Below are positions 6,741 to 14,525 of a stretch of DNA of 27,500 nt, one piece after another; position 1 is the stretch's first letter; the number at the start of each line of letters is the position of its first letter. Below the pieces are notes generated by a model, which worked only from the letters and a program-made list of their open reading frames with translations, searched no databases and was not told where the DNA came from. Source of the DNA: Mesostigma viride (lineage: Eukaryota > Streptophyta > Mesostigmatophyceae > Mesostigmatales > Mesostigmataceae); the NCBI GenBank assembly GCA_009746045.1, contig RPFO01000709.1:1-27500 (forward strand). Reading direction: 5' to 3'. The position numbers and the translations under genes were made by a program.

Positions 6741-9505
6741 TCAAGGGTTTGGTGCACGTACTCCGAAAAAATGGTAGGGGGCCCGATGCGCTGCAGGTGA
6801 AAAATTCCCTGAGCCGGTACCACGTGGCTGAGTGGCACTCGTGACCGGGACCCCTCCCTTTCCCCGGGGGCGCGCACGTCCTCGCGCGCGGCCTCCCAGT
6901 CGGGAGACAGGTCGTCCTGGGTCGTGCGACCGGTGTGGAACAGATAGCGACTGTGCGGCGACCCTGGGTCGCCACAAGGCGAGCCAGGCTCCTGCGCGGA
7001 GCCACATGTGGTGTGAAGTACGTCCATAGTCTCATAAAAATCTGCGTAGTCCGCCCGCCGAGAAAGGGCGTCCGGGACCACATTCTCTGCACCCTTCACG
7101 TACTGAATTTTGAAAGGGGCAAACTGAGACAAGTACTCCATCCACCGCGCCTGACGGGGCGTCAAGTTAGGTTGGGCGAGCAGATGCGTGAGGGGCCGAT
7201 GGTCCGTGTGGATGATCAGCCGGTGGGGATCAAGGTCCCCCTGCTCGCTAATCGCAACGTCAAACTGAGCCCCGAGAAGATGATGGCGCCAAGTGTGACA
7301 GCAGTAGACCACAGCAAGAAGCTCCTGCTGATGCACCGGGTAGTTACGCTCGGCGGGGATCATGGTGCGGGAGATATACTCAACCGGCTGTAACCCCTGA
7401 CCCTGGTCCTGCAGGAGGACGCCGCCAATCGCAACCTTGCTCGCGTCCGTGGCCACCACAAAGGGCCTTGACGGATCCGGGATAGCGAGCACGGGTGCTG
7501 TGGTCAAGCTGTGCTTGAGGGCCTCGAAGGCCTGCTGGCACGGTTCCGACCAGACAAAGGGAACACCCTTCTTGAGGAGGGCGTTGATGGGGGCAGCTAT
7601 TGTCGCGAAGCGGGGGATAAAGCGTCGGTAGTATGACGCGATACCCAAAAAGCTGCGCACACCCTTGACGTCGGTCGGGGTCGGCCACTGTTGGATGGAA
7701 GCAATCTTTGCGGGGTCCGTCGCGACGCCAGCGGCAGAGAGGGTGTGACCCAAAAAGGGCACGCTGCGTCCAGCGCGGACCTTGGCCTTGCGGACCGAAA
7801 GATGCTCCTCTTCCATAATGCGCAACACTGTGTCGACGTCCTCTAAGTGATCCTCGAAAGTCTTGGAGTACACGAGGATGTCGTCCAGGTACGCGAGAGC
7901 GCATGTGCGCTTGTAGGACCACGGGGGCTTCACGCCCCTGTTGGGGTCCTTGAGGTCACGGGAAACCTGCGGAAGATGCGCGGTTCCCATGACAGGGCGG
8001 AGGATGTCGTTCATGAGCATCTGGAAGCTCGCGGGGGAATTGCACAAACCCATCGCGGCCACCCGAAACTGGTAATGCCCAAAGGGCGTGTTGAACGCCG
8101 TCTTGTGACAATCCTCCGGGGCGATGCGAAGCTGCCAGAAGCCATCCGCGCAGTCTAGGACTGTAAAGCACGTGGCTCCTTGGACGCGGTTGAAGATATC
8201 GTCGATGCGCGGAAGGGGGTACTTGGACTTTACCGTGATAGCATTGAGCTTCCGGTAGTCCGTGACGAGCCGCCACTTGCCCCCAGGCTTAGGGACCAGT
8301 AGCACACCAGCCGAGAAGGGGCTATTGCTAGGCTCGATGAGACCCCGCTCCAAGAGCGCCATCAAGATCTTCTTCAGCTCCACCAGCTCAACTGGACCCA
8401 TGCGGTACATGGGGGAGGACGTGGGACCATAGCCCTCCTTCACCTGGATGCGGTGGAGCACTGAGCGGTGCGGGGGAAACTCCTGCTTGCTTTCGTCAAA
8501 GAGCTTCTCCCGTCGCGCTAGAACCGCGTTATAACGCTCCGTCTCCTCGGGTGTAAACCCCACGCCGATCTCATTAAGGAGAACCTCTATGTTGGAGAGG
8601 TCAAGACGGTACATGTAGTACTCCTTGCCTCGACGCAGCTTACTCTCCAGTGACTTGAGGCTCATGAGGATCTGCGAGGCGTTGCGGGGCTGGGTGACTT
8701 CCCGCTCGTGCGTGATGTTATGCACGTCGGGGCCCTGCACTTGGTATTCGCTGACAGGGCTCCAAAAGGAACCGTCAGGGAACCACACCACGCGACGCCG
8801 AATGCTAATGTCCACATCCTGCGCGTCCAGCCAGTCGATGCCGATGATGATGTCGGCAGCTCCCAGCGGTGCGACCGTGGCTGTGAGCTCCACAGGGATG
8901 CCTTGAATCACAGCCTTGATATCAACCCGACCAGGCGAGGGGCTCTTGCGACCATCTGAATAGGTCACATTCACCACTGTCGCATGTGGCCGGATGTCGT
9001 ATCCTGCGCGACGCGCCAATGCCTCGTTGATGAACGACGTAGACGCACCCGTGTCCACCATGAACTGCACGTCCATGACGGTCTTGTCCTTGAGGTAGGG
9101 GTCTAATGCTGATCCCGGTACAGCCAGACCTCCCCTAAACAGGAGCAAGTTGCGGGTACCAGCCGGAGTTGCGCGCGTAGGCTGGTCGGAGCTCGCTGCG
9201 CTACCCGTGGCCGGCTGCGTGTTTGGAGCAGAAGTCTCGCCCAAGGATGCATCCGCACTTGTATTCGCTACAAGCGGGGTGCGACTATCTACTGTAACGA
9301 CTGATTCTGCGCCCACGCTGGTATTCGCTACCAACGGGGTGTCCTTATCTAAGCTGTCTATCTGCCCGACGTTATTGACTTGCGCTATCTTATCTACCTG
9401 TCCTACATCTACCTCTATCCGTGTAGGCAGGGACACTACGCACGAGGAACGGAGGGCCGGGAGACCGCCTCGTTCGACCGCCCGGTCCACTCTTCCCCCT
9501 CTACC
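6695..9505 (-). CDS. Pol, 5' frame: aspartic protease, reverse transcriptase, RNase H
   Basis: This frame matures the polyprotein and copies element RNA to DNA. It is open from 9505, just after a TGA, and overlaps the 3' end of gag by about 70 nt in the -1 frame, so it is probably made by frameshifting. The coordinates mark the open frame, not a start codon. Numbering from the GTG at 9490 (931 residues): a spacer with a repeated TPLVANTS motif (about 51-58 and 71-78); protease with active-site DTG at 146-148 (FMVDTGAS) and a flap-side IIGIDWL; RT with LDCADGFWQL (D446) and YLDD at 534-537; tether; RNase H with D682 (ATDAS), E723, D763 (HTDHRPL) and D807 (VPDALSRR). A segment of roughly 22 extra residues (about 504-526, HLPQVSRDLKDPNRG...) sits just before the YLDD strand, where most Ty3/Gypsy RTs have only a few. 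The frame ends in TGA at 6697-6695 inside the integrase overlap. Confidence 0.94.
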   Translation of the reverse strand, partial: GRGGRVDRAVERGGLPALRSSCVVSLPTRIEVDVGQVDKIAQVNNVGQIDSLDKDTPLVANTSVGAESVVTVDSRTPLVANTSADASLGETSAPNTQPATGSAASSDQPTRATPAGTRNLLLFRGGLAVPGSALDPYLKDKTVMDVQFMVDTGASTSFINEALARRAGYDIRPHATVVNVTYSDGRKSPSPGRVDIKAVIQGIPVELTATVAPLGAADIIIGIDWLDAQDVDISIRRRVVWFPDGSFWSPVSEYQVQGPDVHNITHEREVTQPRNASQILMSLKSLESKLRRGKEYYMYRLDLSNIEVLLNEIGVGFTPEETERYNAVLARREKLFDESKQEFPPHRSVLHRIQVKEGYGPTSSPMYRMGPVELVELKKILMALLERGLIEPSNSPFSAGVLLVPKPGGKWRLVTDYRKLNAITVKSKYPLPRIDDIFNRVQGATCFTVLDCADGFWQLRIAPEDCHKTAFNTPFGHYQFRVAAMGLCNSPASFQMLMNDILRPVMGTAHLPQVSRDLKDPNRGVKPPWSYKRTCALAYLDDILVYSKTFEDHLEDVDTVLRIMEEEHLSVRKAKVRAGRSVPFLGHTLSAAGVATDPAKIASIQQWPTPTDVKGVRSFLGIASYYRRFIPRFATIAAPINALLKKGVPFVWSEPCQQAFEALKHSLTTAPVLAIPDPSRPFVVATDASKVAIGGVLLQDQGQGLQPVEYISRTMIPAERNYPVHQQELLAVVYCCHTWRHHLLGAQFDVAISEQGDLDPHRLIIHTDHRPLTHLLAQPNLTPRQARWMEYLSQFAPFKIQYVKGAENVVPDALSRRADYADFYETMDVLHTTCGSAQEPGSPCGDPGSPHSRYLFHTGRTTQDDLSPDWEAAREDVRAPGEREGSRSRVPLSHVVPAQGIFHLQRIGPPTIFSEYVHQTLEEEADTYTITLSWRR
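9436..9505 (-). promoter_or_regulatory. gag/pol overlap requiring a -1 frame change
   Basis: Both frames are open for about 70 nt between the pol-frame TGA at 9508-9506 and the gag TAG at 9438-9436. Pol is in the -1 frame. No canonical X-XXY-YYZ slippery heptamer lies in the gag phase; the nearest is a GGGGGAAGAG run near 9499-9490 that would allow only partial re-pairing. The shift is inferred from the layout, not from a recognised signal. Confidence 0.5.
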
Positions 9506-11613
9506 TCATCCTCCTCGTCGCCATGCCCATAGCCGGCGACCGCCTTGCCATCCATAACCCCCGAGGCGCCATTACCCGAGTCCTGTTGCTGTGAGAACAA
9601 CTCATTCAACTCGCGGTTCACCCGCTGGAACGAAGGACCCGTAGCGCGGGGCGTCTGGTGCTGCGTGGGACGCTGCCGGGCGTCCTGCAACTTGGCTGCG
9701 CGCTCGCCCGCGTTGCGAGGCCGGTCTGGGCGCCGTGCTTGTTCCGGGCGCTTACCGAAGGCAGGCCCGGAGAAACGGGGTGACGTCTGCTCGTCGCCAC
9801 GATCGCGATCCCGTGGTGGTCGCGTGCAGTCCTTCTTGAGATGACCGACCTCGCCGCACCGGAAGCATCGCGCCTTGGACGCATCGATTGCATTGACCTG
9901 GGGCGCTTCATACTCGCCGTCCTCCTGCTCGTGGTCGATAATGTCCTCAGAGGACCCATCTTGGTCCACCGTAGTGAAGTGGACGCGACGCGGTGCAGCA
10001 CCAGCATGCCGATAGGTGACCGCTGCGCGGCGGCGTGCGAGCACATCTGACACCTTTAGAAGGTACTGCTGGATCTCGATCACATCCCACTGCTCCCACG
10101 GTATCTCAGCAAAGCGCTTTAGCACCTCATCTAGGAGCTCCGGACTCAGCGCCTCAATGAACCGCGACCTATATTCGGTCCAGGTCAAGTCCTCAAGGCG
10201 AGCCGAGAATGCTTCAAACTCTGTCAGAAACTCGCGGAACGGTGTGGTGCCTTGGCGTAGCTTGGCAAAAGCCAGACGCTCGTGGAGCTTCCAGTCAGGG
10301 GGCACCAGCTTGCGCTCAATGCGCTCTAGTAGCTCCTCTACTGTGCGAGGGTACAAGCGCGACGCGACACTCTCACAGTTGAGTATGCCGACCACTGAGG
10401 GATCCATGCAGTTGGTGACGACGTAGGAGATAAGAACCTCGGTAGCTAGCTCCCACCCATTGTGGTTGCACCACGCCCAGTAGATCTGTACCCACATACG
10501 CGTCCATTCGTCGATCTCGCGAGGGTTCATAGTCGCGCGCAGCTTGGGCACTGGTTTAAAGTCAGGCATGGGCGGCGCCTTAAACGCGTCGGCCCGAGGT
10601 CCGCCCACTGCGCGATACGGCGGAACGTTAAAGATCGACAACGAGTCATCTGCCGATGCAGGCGCTGACCTAGTCGCGCTGCGTTGTAGCCAGACAGACG
10701 AGGGATGCGCGTAGCCAGGATCACTGGGTGCCATGCGACTCAAGTTGAGGTTATTGCCATGCGACACGCTCGGCCGCGCAGGTCCGGCTGCTGGGACATT
10801 GCGCGCCGGATGGGACGACGCGGGCCTAGCCTCATCGTATACCGGCGGTGGAACCCTAGCCTCGTCCTGGGTCCACAGCGATGTCGCATTGGACTGCAGG
10901 TCACTGCCAAAAGAAACCCGTCGACCGCTCGCCCAGGGATGTTGTAATCGTTGGGCACGTTGCGCGTGATAATAGGTCGCGTTCTGACTAAGCGGACCAT
11001 ACATCTGCGACCCGGTCGGCTGGCTTAGCGGCTGCTGCTGCTGCTGCAACGGCGGAAGCTGCTGCGGCTGCTGCCACTGTTGCTGCGGCGGCGGCGGTGG
11101 CTGCTGCTGCTGTACTGGCTGCTGCTGCCACTGTTGCTGCTGCGGCGGCGGTGGCTGCTGCTGCTGTACTGGATGCTGCTGCCACTGCTGCGACAACGGC
11201 TGTTGCTGTTCCGAATGCTGCTGTGGGGACTGCACTGGGTGCTGCTGCGGCTGCCCGGGCGGGCGTTGCTGCGGCTGCACTGACTGGTGCTGGGCTGCAC
11301 TCGTGGGATTCGATCTGGGCCGGGTCTCATCACCTGCCCGTTCCATCAGCTGGTTATACTCAGCCTGCATTCGCTGCGGCTGGTATTCCTCGCTATTATC
11401 CATCCTATCCGCTCCTCGTGGCCTTCGCGGCTCACGGGAGGTACTAGCCAGCTCACCTGGGTGACCTACAGGACTGCCTTGCTGGTAGGACGAGCCCTGT
11501 TGTGATACCTCCTGTACTTGGTACTCTGGGCTGCCCTGCCTATCCAAGTCTGCACCTCCCTCCTCGGAATGACTCCTAGTCGTGCCGCGTACCTTCTTTT
11601 TACCCCGCGGCAT
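9436..11613 (-). CDS. Gag polyprotein (725 aa) with CCHC zinc knuckle
   Basis: Gag forms the virus-like particle and packages element RNA. I chose the ATG at 11613 (MPRGKKKVRG); the frame stays open upstream to a TTG, but the codons there come from a pyrimidine-rich leader. From the ATG: basic N-terminus; a Gln/Pro/Trp-rich low-complexity region at about 109-200, encoded by CAG/CCG-type repeats with a QQWQQxPVQQQQPPPP-like unit; a folded capsid-like region at about 345-531 with WTRMWVQIYWAW and a run of amphipathic helices (TVEELLERIERKL, FREFLTEFEAF, YLLKVSDVLARRRA); then one knuckle C583-x2-C-x4-H-x4-C596 (RCFRCGEVGHLKKDC). The tail is Arg-rich and then acidic. It ends with TAG at 9438-9436 inside the pol overlap. 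The low-complexity region is unusually large for a Gag. Confidence 0.92.
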   Translation of the reverse strand: MPRGKKKVRGTTRSHSEEGGADLDRQGSPEYQVQEVSQQGSSYQQGSPVGHPGELASTSREPRRPRGADRMDNSEEYQPQRMQAEYNQLMERAGDETRPRSNPTSAAQHQSVQPQQRPPGQPQQHPVQSPQQHSEQQQPLSQQWQQHPVQQQQPPPPQQQQWQQQPVQQQQPPPPPQQQWQQPQQLPPLQQQQQPLSQPTGSQMYGPLSQNATYYHAQRAQRLQHPWASGRRVSFGSDLQSNATSLWTQDEARVPPPVYDEARPASSHPARNVPAAGPARPSVSHGNNLNLSRMAPSDPGYAHPSSVWLQRSATRSAPASADDSLSIFNVPPYRAVGGPRADAFKAPPMPDFKPVPKLRATMNPREIDEWTRMWVQIYWAWCNHNGWELATEVLISYVVTNCMDPSVVGILNCESVASRLYPRTVEELLERIERKLVPPDWKLHERLAFAKLRQGTTPFREFLTEFEAFSARLEDLTWTEYRSRFIEALSPELLDEVLKRFAEIPWEQWDVIEIQQYLLKVSDVLARRRAAVTYRHAGAAPRRVHFTTVDQDGSSEDIIDHEQEDGEYEAPQVNAIDASKARCFRCGEVGHLKKDCTRPPRDRDRGDEQTSPRFSGPAFGKRPEQARRPDRPRNAGERAAKLQDARQRPTQHQTPRATGPSFQRVNRELNELFSQQQDSGNGASGVMDGKAVAGYGHGDEEDEVEGEEWTGRSNEAVSRPSVPRA

Positions 11614-11629
11614 GTTTACCAGTACCACA

Positions 11630-11675
11630 TCCACAAGAGAAGGAAGGAAGGAGAGAGGAAGAAGGAGGAAAATGC
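11630..11675 (-). promoter_or_regulatory. Polypyrimidine tract just upstream of gag
   Basis: The sense strand carries about 40 nt of almost uninterrupted pyrimidines (TTTTCCTCCTTCTTCC, then CTCCTTCCTTCC) ending about 20-25 nt before the gag ATG. No AG suitable as a splice acceptor follows before the ATG. Because an upstream ORF precedes gag, the tract may help ribosomes reach the gag start, or may be an acceptor tract whose AG lies inside gag. Function is inferred from position only. Confidence 0.35.
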
Positions 11676-11772
11676 CATGCACATGCCCACAAGCAATCAA
11701 CCAAGCGACTGCCCTACGTTATTCTGCTAATGTAGCTATTATATAGTAAGCTATAATTAGTACTCTACTCCT

Positions 11773-12195
11773 CTAGAAACTAGGTGGCTGCCTAGGTGGG
11801 GTGCTGACAGTGAGTTGGCTGAACGTGACTGTGACAGCCTGTGTGTCCCCCGTCCTGCTCTCTACTGTTGCACTATTGGGTGCACAGCTACGGCCCCTAG
11901 GCATTGGGCGAGTCCTAATCTCCTGAGGTGGTGCCTCTACGTGCAAGCCTACTGGACGTGTCATGTATTCCTGGATAAACCTATCTGCTTCCCATGCTGT
12001 CTTGAATCCCTTAAAGATAGCCCTATGCCTATCCACTATATAGTTCTTGCAGTCTACCCAGCTATAGAAAATACCTACTTTCCCTGTGCCTCCATCATGT
12101 GCCACAGCATAGTAAAGTTGCCTAGATACATCACTATCCCAACCCCCAAGTCCATTATTATATCTATTATTATTTCTATTATTACTATTAGCCAT
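11773..12195 (-). CDS. Accessory ORF0: RNase H1 N-terminal / viroplasmin-like hybrid-binding domain protein (140 aa)
   Basis: This small ORF lies in the element's leader, 159 bp upstream of gag and in the sense orientation. I chose the ATG at 12195, preceded in frame by GTG. Residues 1-18 are Asn/Arg-rich. Residues 28-75 match the fold known from RNase H1 N-termini and the caulimovirus viroplasmin domain: YYAVA, then G-I-F-x-S-W-x-x-C-K, then A-x-FKGFKT-x-x-E-A-x-x-F. In RNase H1 the equivalent Trp, Phe and Lys residues grip double-stranded RNA or RNA/DNA hybrid. A Pro/Arg/Thr-rich tail (80-140) shows no domain. There is no catalytic RNase H part; the element's own RNase H is in pol. A plausible role is binding the hybrid made during reverse transcription, or packaging or translation control. 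The domain call rests on motif recognition; the role is inference. Confidence 0.75.
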   Translation of the reverse strand: MANSNNRNNNRYNNGLGGWDSDVSRQLYYAVAHDGGTGKVGIFYSWVDCKNYIVDRHRAIFKGFKTAWEADRFIQEYMTRPVGLHVEAPPQEIRTRPMPRGRSCAPNSATVESRTGDTQAVTVTFSQLTVSTPPRQPPSF

Positions 12196-12887
12196 CACAC
12201 ACGTTGTCTATTGCCAGCAGACAGAGATAGAAAAGAGAAAGGAACCTTTTTACCTCTAGTGTGTGACCTGTCACAGGGGTGGGATGCCAACTGGCTCTAA
12301 TCTAATCACTATCACAGAAATCAGGAGCTTCGCGCCCCTAATTCCATACAAGAGGGTAGCCTCCGTGATAACTGCCCGCCTTTTCGCAAGGACGAAGCCA
12401 CGGAAACCACCCTACCAGCGCCCACAGCTTTCGCAGCCAGGACGCTAGTCACAATACGTCACAGAAACGACAAATTCACAAACAAAACAACAAGGATGGG
12501 CGCACATCCTACGCGTTGCAGGTAAGAGAGTCGGAGCAAAGCGGTTGGCTGCAAGCTACTACCACATACTGCATGACAAAACGTACCTTGGCGTTGCGCA
12601 GCCGACTTTCCTCCCTAGCTTGTGGCGCCGATTCCTTGTAGTGGTGCAGAGCCGAGCTCCCCGTCGGTGCCCAGTCGACAGGTGATGCTTCTAAGCCCTA
12701 CACTTGACCGCCCTTTCAGCTAGACGATGCCGCCTTTCACCACAGCCAGCTGCCCAGGCTGGCGGGTCGAACTCGGCTTTCTATCTCACTAAATATTGGG
12801 CCGGTCCAGCGCAGGCCCTGCGCTATTAAGAATGCACCTAGCGGCTTAAACACAAGGGCTCTTCGCGAGCACCTGTGGAAAACCTCT
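12196..12887 (-). other. Element leader between primer-binding site and ORF0
   Basis: About 0.7 kb without a convincing coding sequence; ORFs here are short and lack domains. This stretch should hold the RNA leader with packaging signals. The element's sense strand shows no long repeat. Short A-rich blocks (CAAATTCACAAACAAAACAACAAGG near 12470-12495 on the plus strand) are the only compositional feature I see. Confidence 0.5.
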
Positions 12888-12905
12888 AGAACTACCTCCG
12901 ATCCA
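12888..12905 (-). promoter_or_regulatory. Primer-binding-site candidate
   Basis: One base inside the 5' LTR, the sense strand reads TGGATCGGAGGTAGTTCT. A sequence starting TGG at this position is expected to pair with the CCA end of a tRNA. The remainder does not match an initiator-Met 3' end (TGGTATCAGAGC type), and I could not assign the tRNA. Confidence 0.55.
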
Positions 12906-12906
12906 G

Positions 12907-13579
12907 TGTTACGTCCTGTGCCGGACGGTGCGAAAGATCTAATCTAGTATAAGGTGCAGTTTAATAAGCCGGCATAGCCGCGCATCCGCGTACCGCGATA
13001 GCAAGCAAAGATCGCAGTAAATTGACTAACTGAGCAGCGGTTTATCCTCAGCTAGGCCTTATAACATGATTAATTAATCTAGCTATATAACACGGCATGT
13101 CATGAGGCAAATGACATCCGGATTAGTGCCCCCTGGTCTGAGAGAGTCGTCAACACTCGTTTCATTAATCATCAAACCAAAGAGAGAGAGTCCATCGTCC
13201 ACAGACCAATTTCACCTAGCTGCGCTACCAAGCTGGCAAGTTGGTGTGCAGGCGCGCCGACATGCGCGCCGATCTTCCAGATACATATACTGCCGTCAAG
13301 CCCCAATAGGTTCTGTATGACGTCTAGGGCCGGCCCGGCCCCTAGAAGATCTCGTACTTCTGGCTAGGCCCAAAATAACTGGTCCGGAACACACAAAGTA
13401 CCAAATAAACACACAAAGTACCGAACTTAGGACAAATTCCCAAATAAGTCCCGAATTGAGTCCTATAGTCCGGCGGACTATGAAAGCGAGCTATCGAAAG
13501 TCCCAAACGAATAACAAATGACTTTCGACTTATTTATTGAAGGCATTGTTACGCCCATACAAAGGTCTGGGCCGTAACA
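12907..13579 (-). repeat. 5' LTR (right copy), 673 bp
   Basis: Direct repeat of 2203-2869, with the same TGTTACG...CGTAACA ends. On the sense strand it carries a TATA-like TTATATAG at 13090-13083, a candidate core promoter about 490 nt into the LTR. It differs from the other LTR by a 6-bp insertion around 13284-13290 and one substitution in TTATAACATG near 13062-13071. Confidence 0.95.
13083..13090 (-). promoter_or_regulatory. TATA-like element in the 5' LTR
   Basis: TTATATAG on the sense strand, in an AT-rich pocket (GCTAGATTAATTAATC follows) of an otherwise GC-rich LTR. It would start transcripts heading through ORF0 and gag. The same sequence is in the 3' LTR. Predicted from sequence only. 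Confidence 0.4.
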
Positions 13580-13584
13580 AGAGT
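13580..13584. repeat. Target-site duplication, right copy
   Basis: AGAGT immediately after the last base of the right LTR, identical to 2198-2202. The uninterrupted target would read CCAAGA-AGAGT-ATATGG. Confidence 0.93.
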
Positions 13585-14180
13585 ATATGGCCCCGCTGCC
13601 ACCAAAAAGCACCTGGTTGATCAACCAAGGGGATAGCCTGCACAGAGAGACTTTCCAAGCCCAGTATATTCCAGAAAAAAGCATCACAGATCCTTGGGCA
13701 ACGGACGTTCACACAGGACATTCGAAGGACCATGAAGATGGCGTCCTGCACGGCTAAGAAAATAAAACGCAACGCTACGCTATGTCTGCGACTAGGTGGA
13801 TTCGGCGAAATGGAAAGAACGCAACCAATGATGAAAATATGCATCAGAAAGAGAGCAGGTAGTACCCCGGTAGGTAGTACGCCTAGCTCACCATCGGCAT
13901 CGCCACTTACGTCCCGTGGCAAAAAATCCAGCGTTCTTTCCAATATGATGACACCAGAAACTCGTCGGCCCCACGCCTTCCACGAACAGCAAACTGATTT
14001 TACTAGGCACCCAGTACGTAAAGCAATTAAGCATGATACTACAATACCTAAATCTACAACGACATTCCATTTTCAGGTCGCCATAGCGACGCGGACCTCT
14101 CCCACGCAGGTATCACTCCGTTGACGCACCTCCAGCTCAGAAAATTTCGTACTTGCTCTTCAAACATAAAATTTTGACGT
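13585..14180. other. Right flank of the retrotransposon; no gene recognised
   Basis: Open frames on both strands (for example 13732-14124 plus) lack domain features, and some run across the LTR edge, which argues against their being real genes. A TATAAAA-like motif (GACGTATAAAACCATGG) lies at about 14176-14192, just before an ATG in good context. Confidence 0.4.
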
Positions 14181-14188
14181 ATAAAACC

Positions 14189-14356
14189 ATGGCTGCGCAT
14201 TCCCCATCCCAATTTTCTAGCGTACGTTTCCTGCCATCGCCAGCCAGCAAATTGCTCGCGGAGCACATCACTTTGTTTTTCGTCCGGCGGCGTGGCCTGC
14301 GGCTGCGTCGTTTCGGTGGTGTTATCGATTTCGGGTCGTTTCCGTTGGATTTGTGA
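14189..14356 (+). CDS. Short ORF (55 aa) with strong start context, unknown
   Basis: The ATG at 14189 sits in AAACCATGGCT, a favourable eukaryotic context, and a TATAAAA motif lies about ten bases upstream. The product is MAAHSPSQF... with an Arg-rich middle and no recognised domain. It lies about 170 bp upstream of the LINE ORF1 remnant on the same strand and may belong to that element's leader. The TATA-to-ATG distance is too short for a normal 5' UTR, so it may be chance. Confidence 0.15.
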   Translation: MAAHSPSQFSSVRFLPSPASKLLAEHITLFFVRRRGLRLRRFGGVIDFGSFPLDL

Positions 14357-14525
14357 CCGTTGGGGCCGAAGGCTGTTTGTTTTCCGTAGTTTGCTTGTTT
14401 TGTATTGGTTGTTTATGATTTAGTATTTGTACGGACGACCCGAGCCTCTAACTTAGCGGGTTTATCACGGCCGTTGGATCCATCATCGGACGCTCCAGAT
14501 TGTCGGCGGCTAACGATTTAACTTT

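Larger units (their letters stand above)
2203..13579 (-). mobile_element. Complete Ty3/Gypsy chromovirus LTR retrotransposon (11.4 kb)
   Basis: The element has two ~670-bp direct LTRs, each running TGTTACG to CGTAACA, perfect AGAGT target duplications, a polypurine tract next to the left LTR and a primer-site candidate next to the right LTR. All recognisable proteins read on the minus strand: accessory ORF, Gag, protease-RT-RNase H, then integrase with chromodomain. That RT-RH-IN order is the Ty3/Gypsy order, and the C-terminal chromodomain places it in the chromoviruses. At about 11.4 kb it is long for a chromovirus; the excess lies in the 5' leader with its accessory ORF and in a 2.3-kb segment after integrase. 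The LTRs differ by one base (2376 G against 13064-13065 region A, in the TTATAGCATG/TTATAACATG context) and a 6-bp insertion in the right copy near 13284, which indicates a recent insertion. Two frame junctions in gag-pol leave its current activity uncertain. Confidence 0.96.

Noticed and set aside
9490-9500. GGGGGAA as a -1 slippery heptamer
   Set aside because: In the gag phase the second codon (GAA to GGA) cannot re-pair properly; kept only as a weak candidate.
6832-9557. Plus-strand and alternative-frame ORFs over pol
   Set aside because: Shadows of the protease-RT-RNase H frame, which carries all catalytic motifs.
11080-11447. Plus-strand Ala/Leu-rich ORFs
   Set aside because: They are antisense shadows of the CAG-rich Gln/Pro block of Gag.
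13530-13943. Hydrophobic minus-strand ORF at the right LTR edge
   Set aside because: It runs across the young LTR/host junction, so it cannot be an ancestral gene; no domain is seen.
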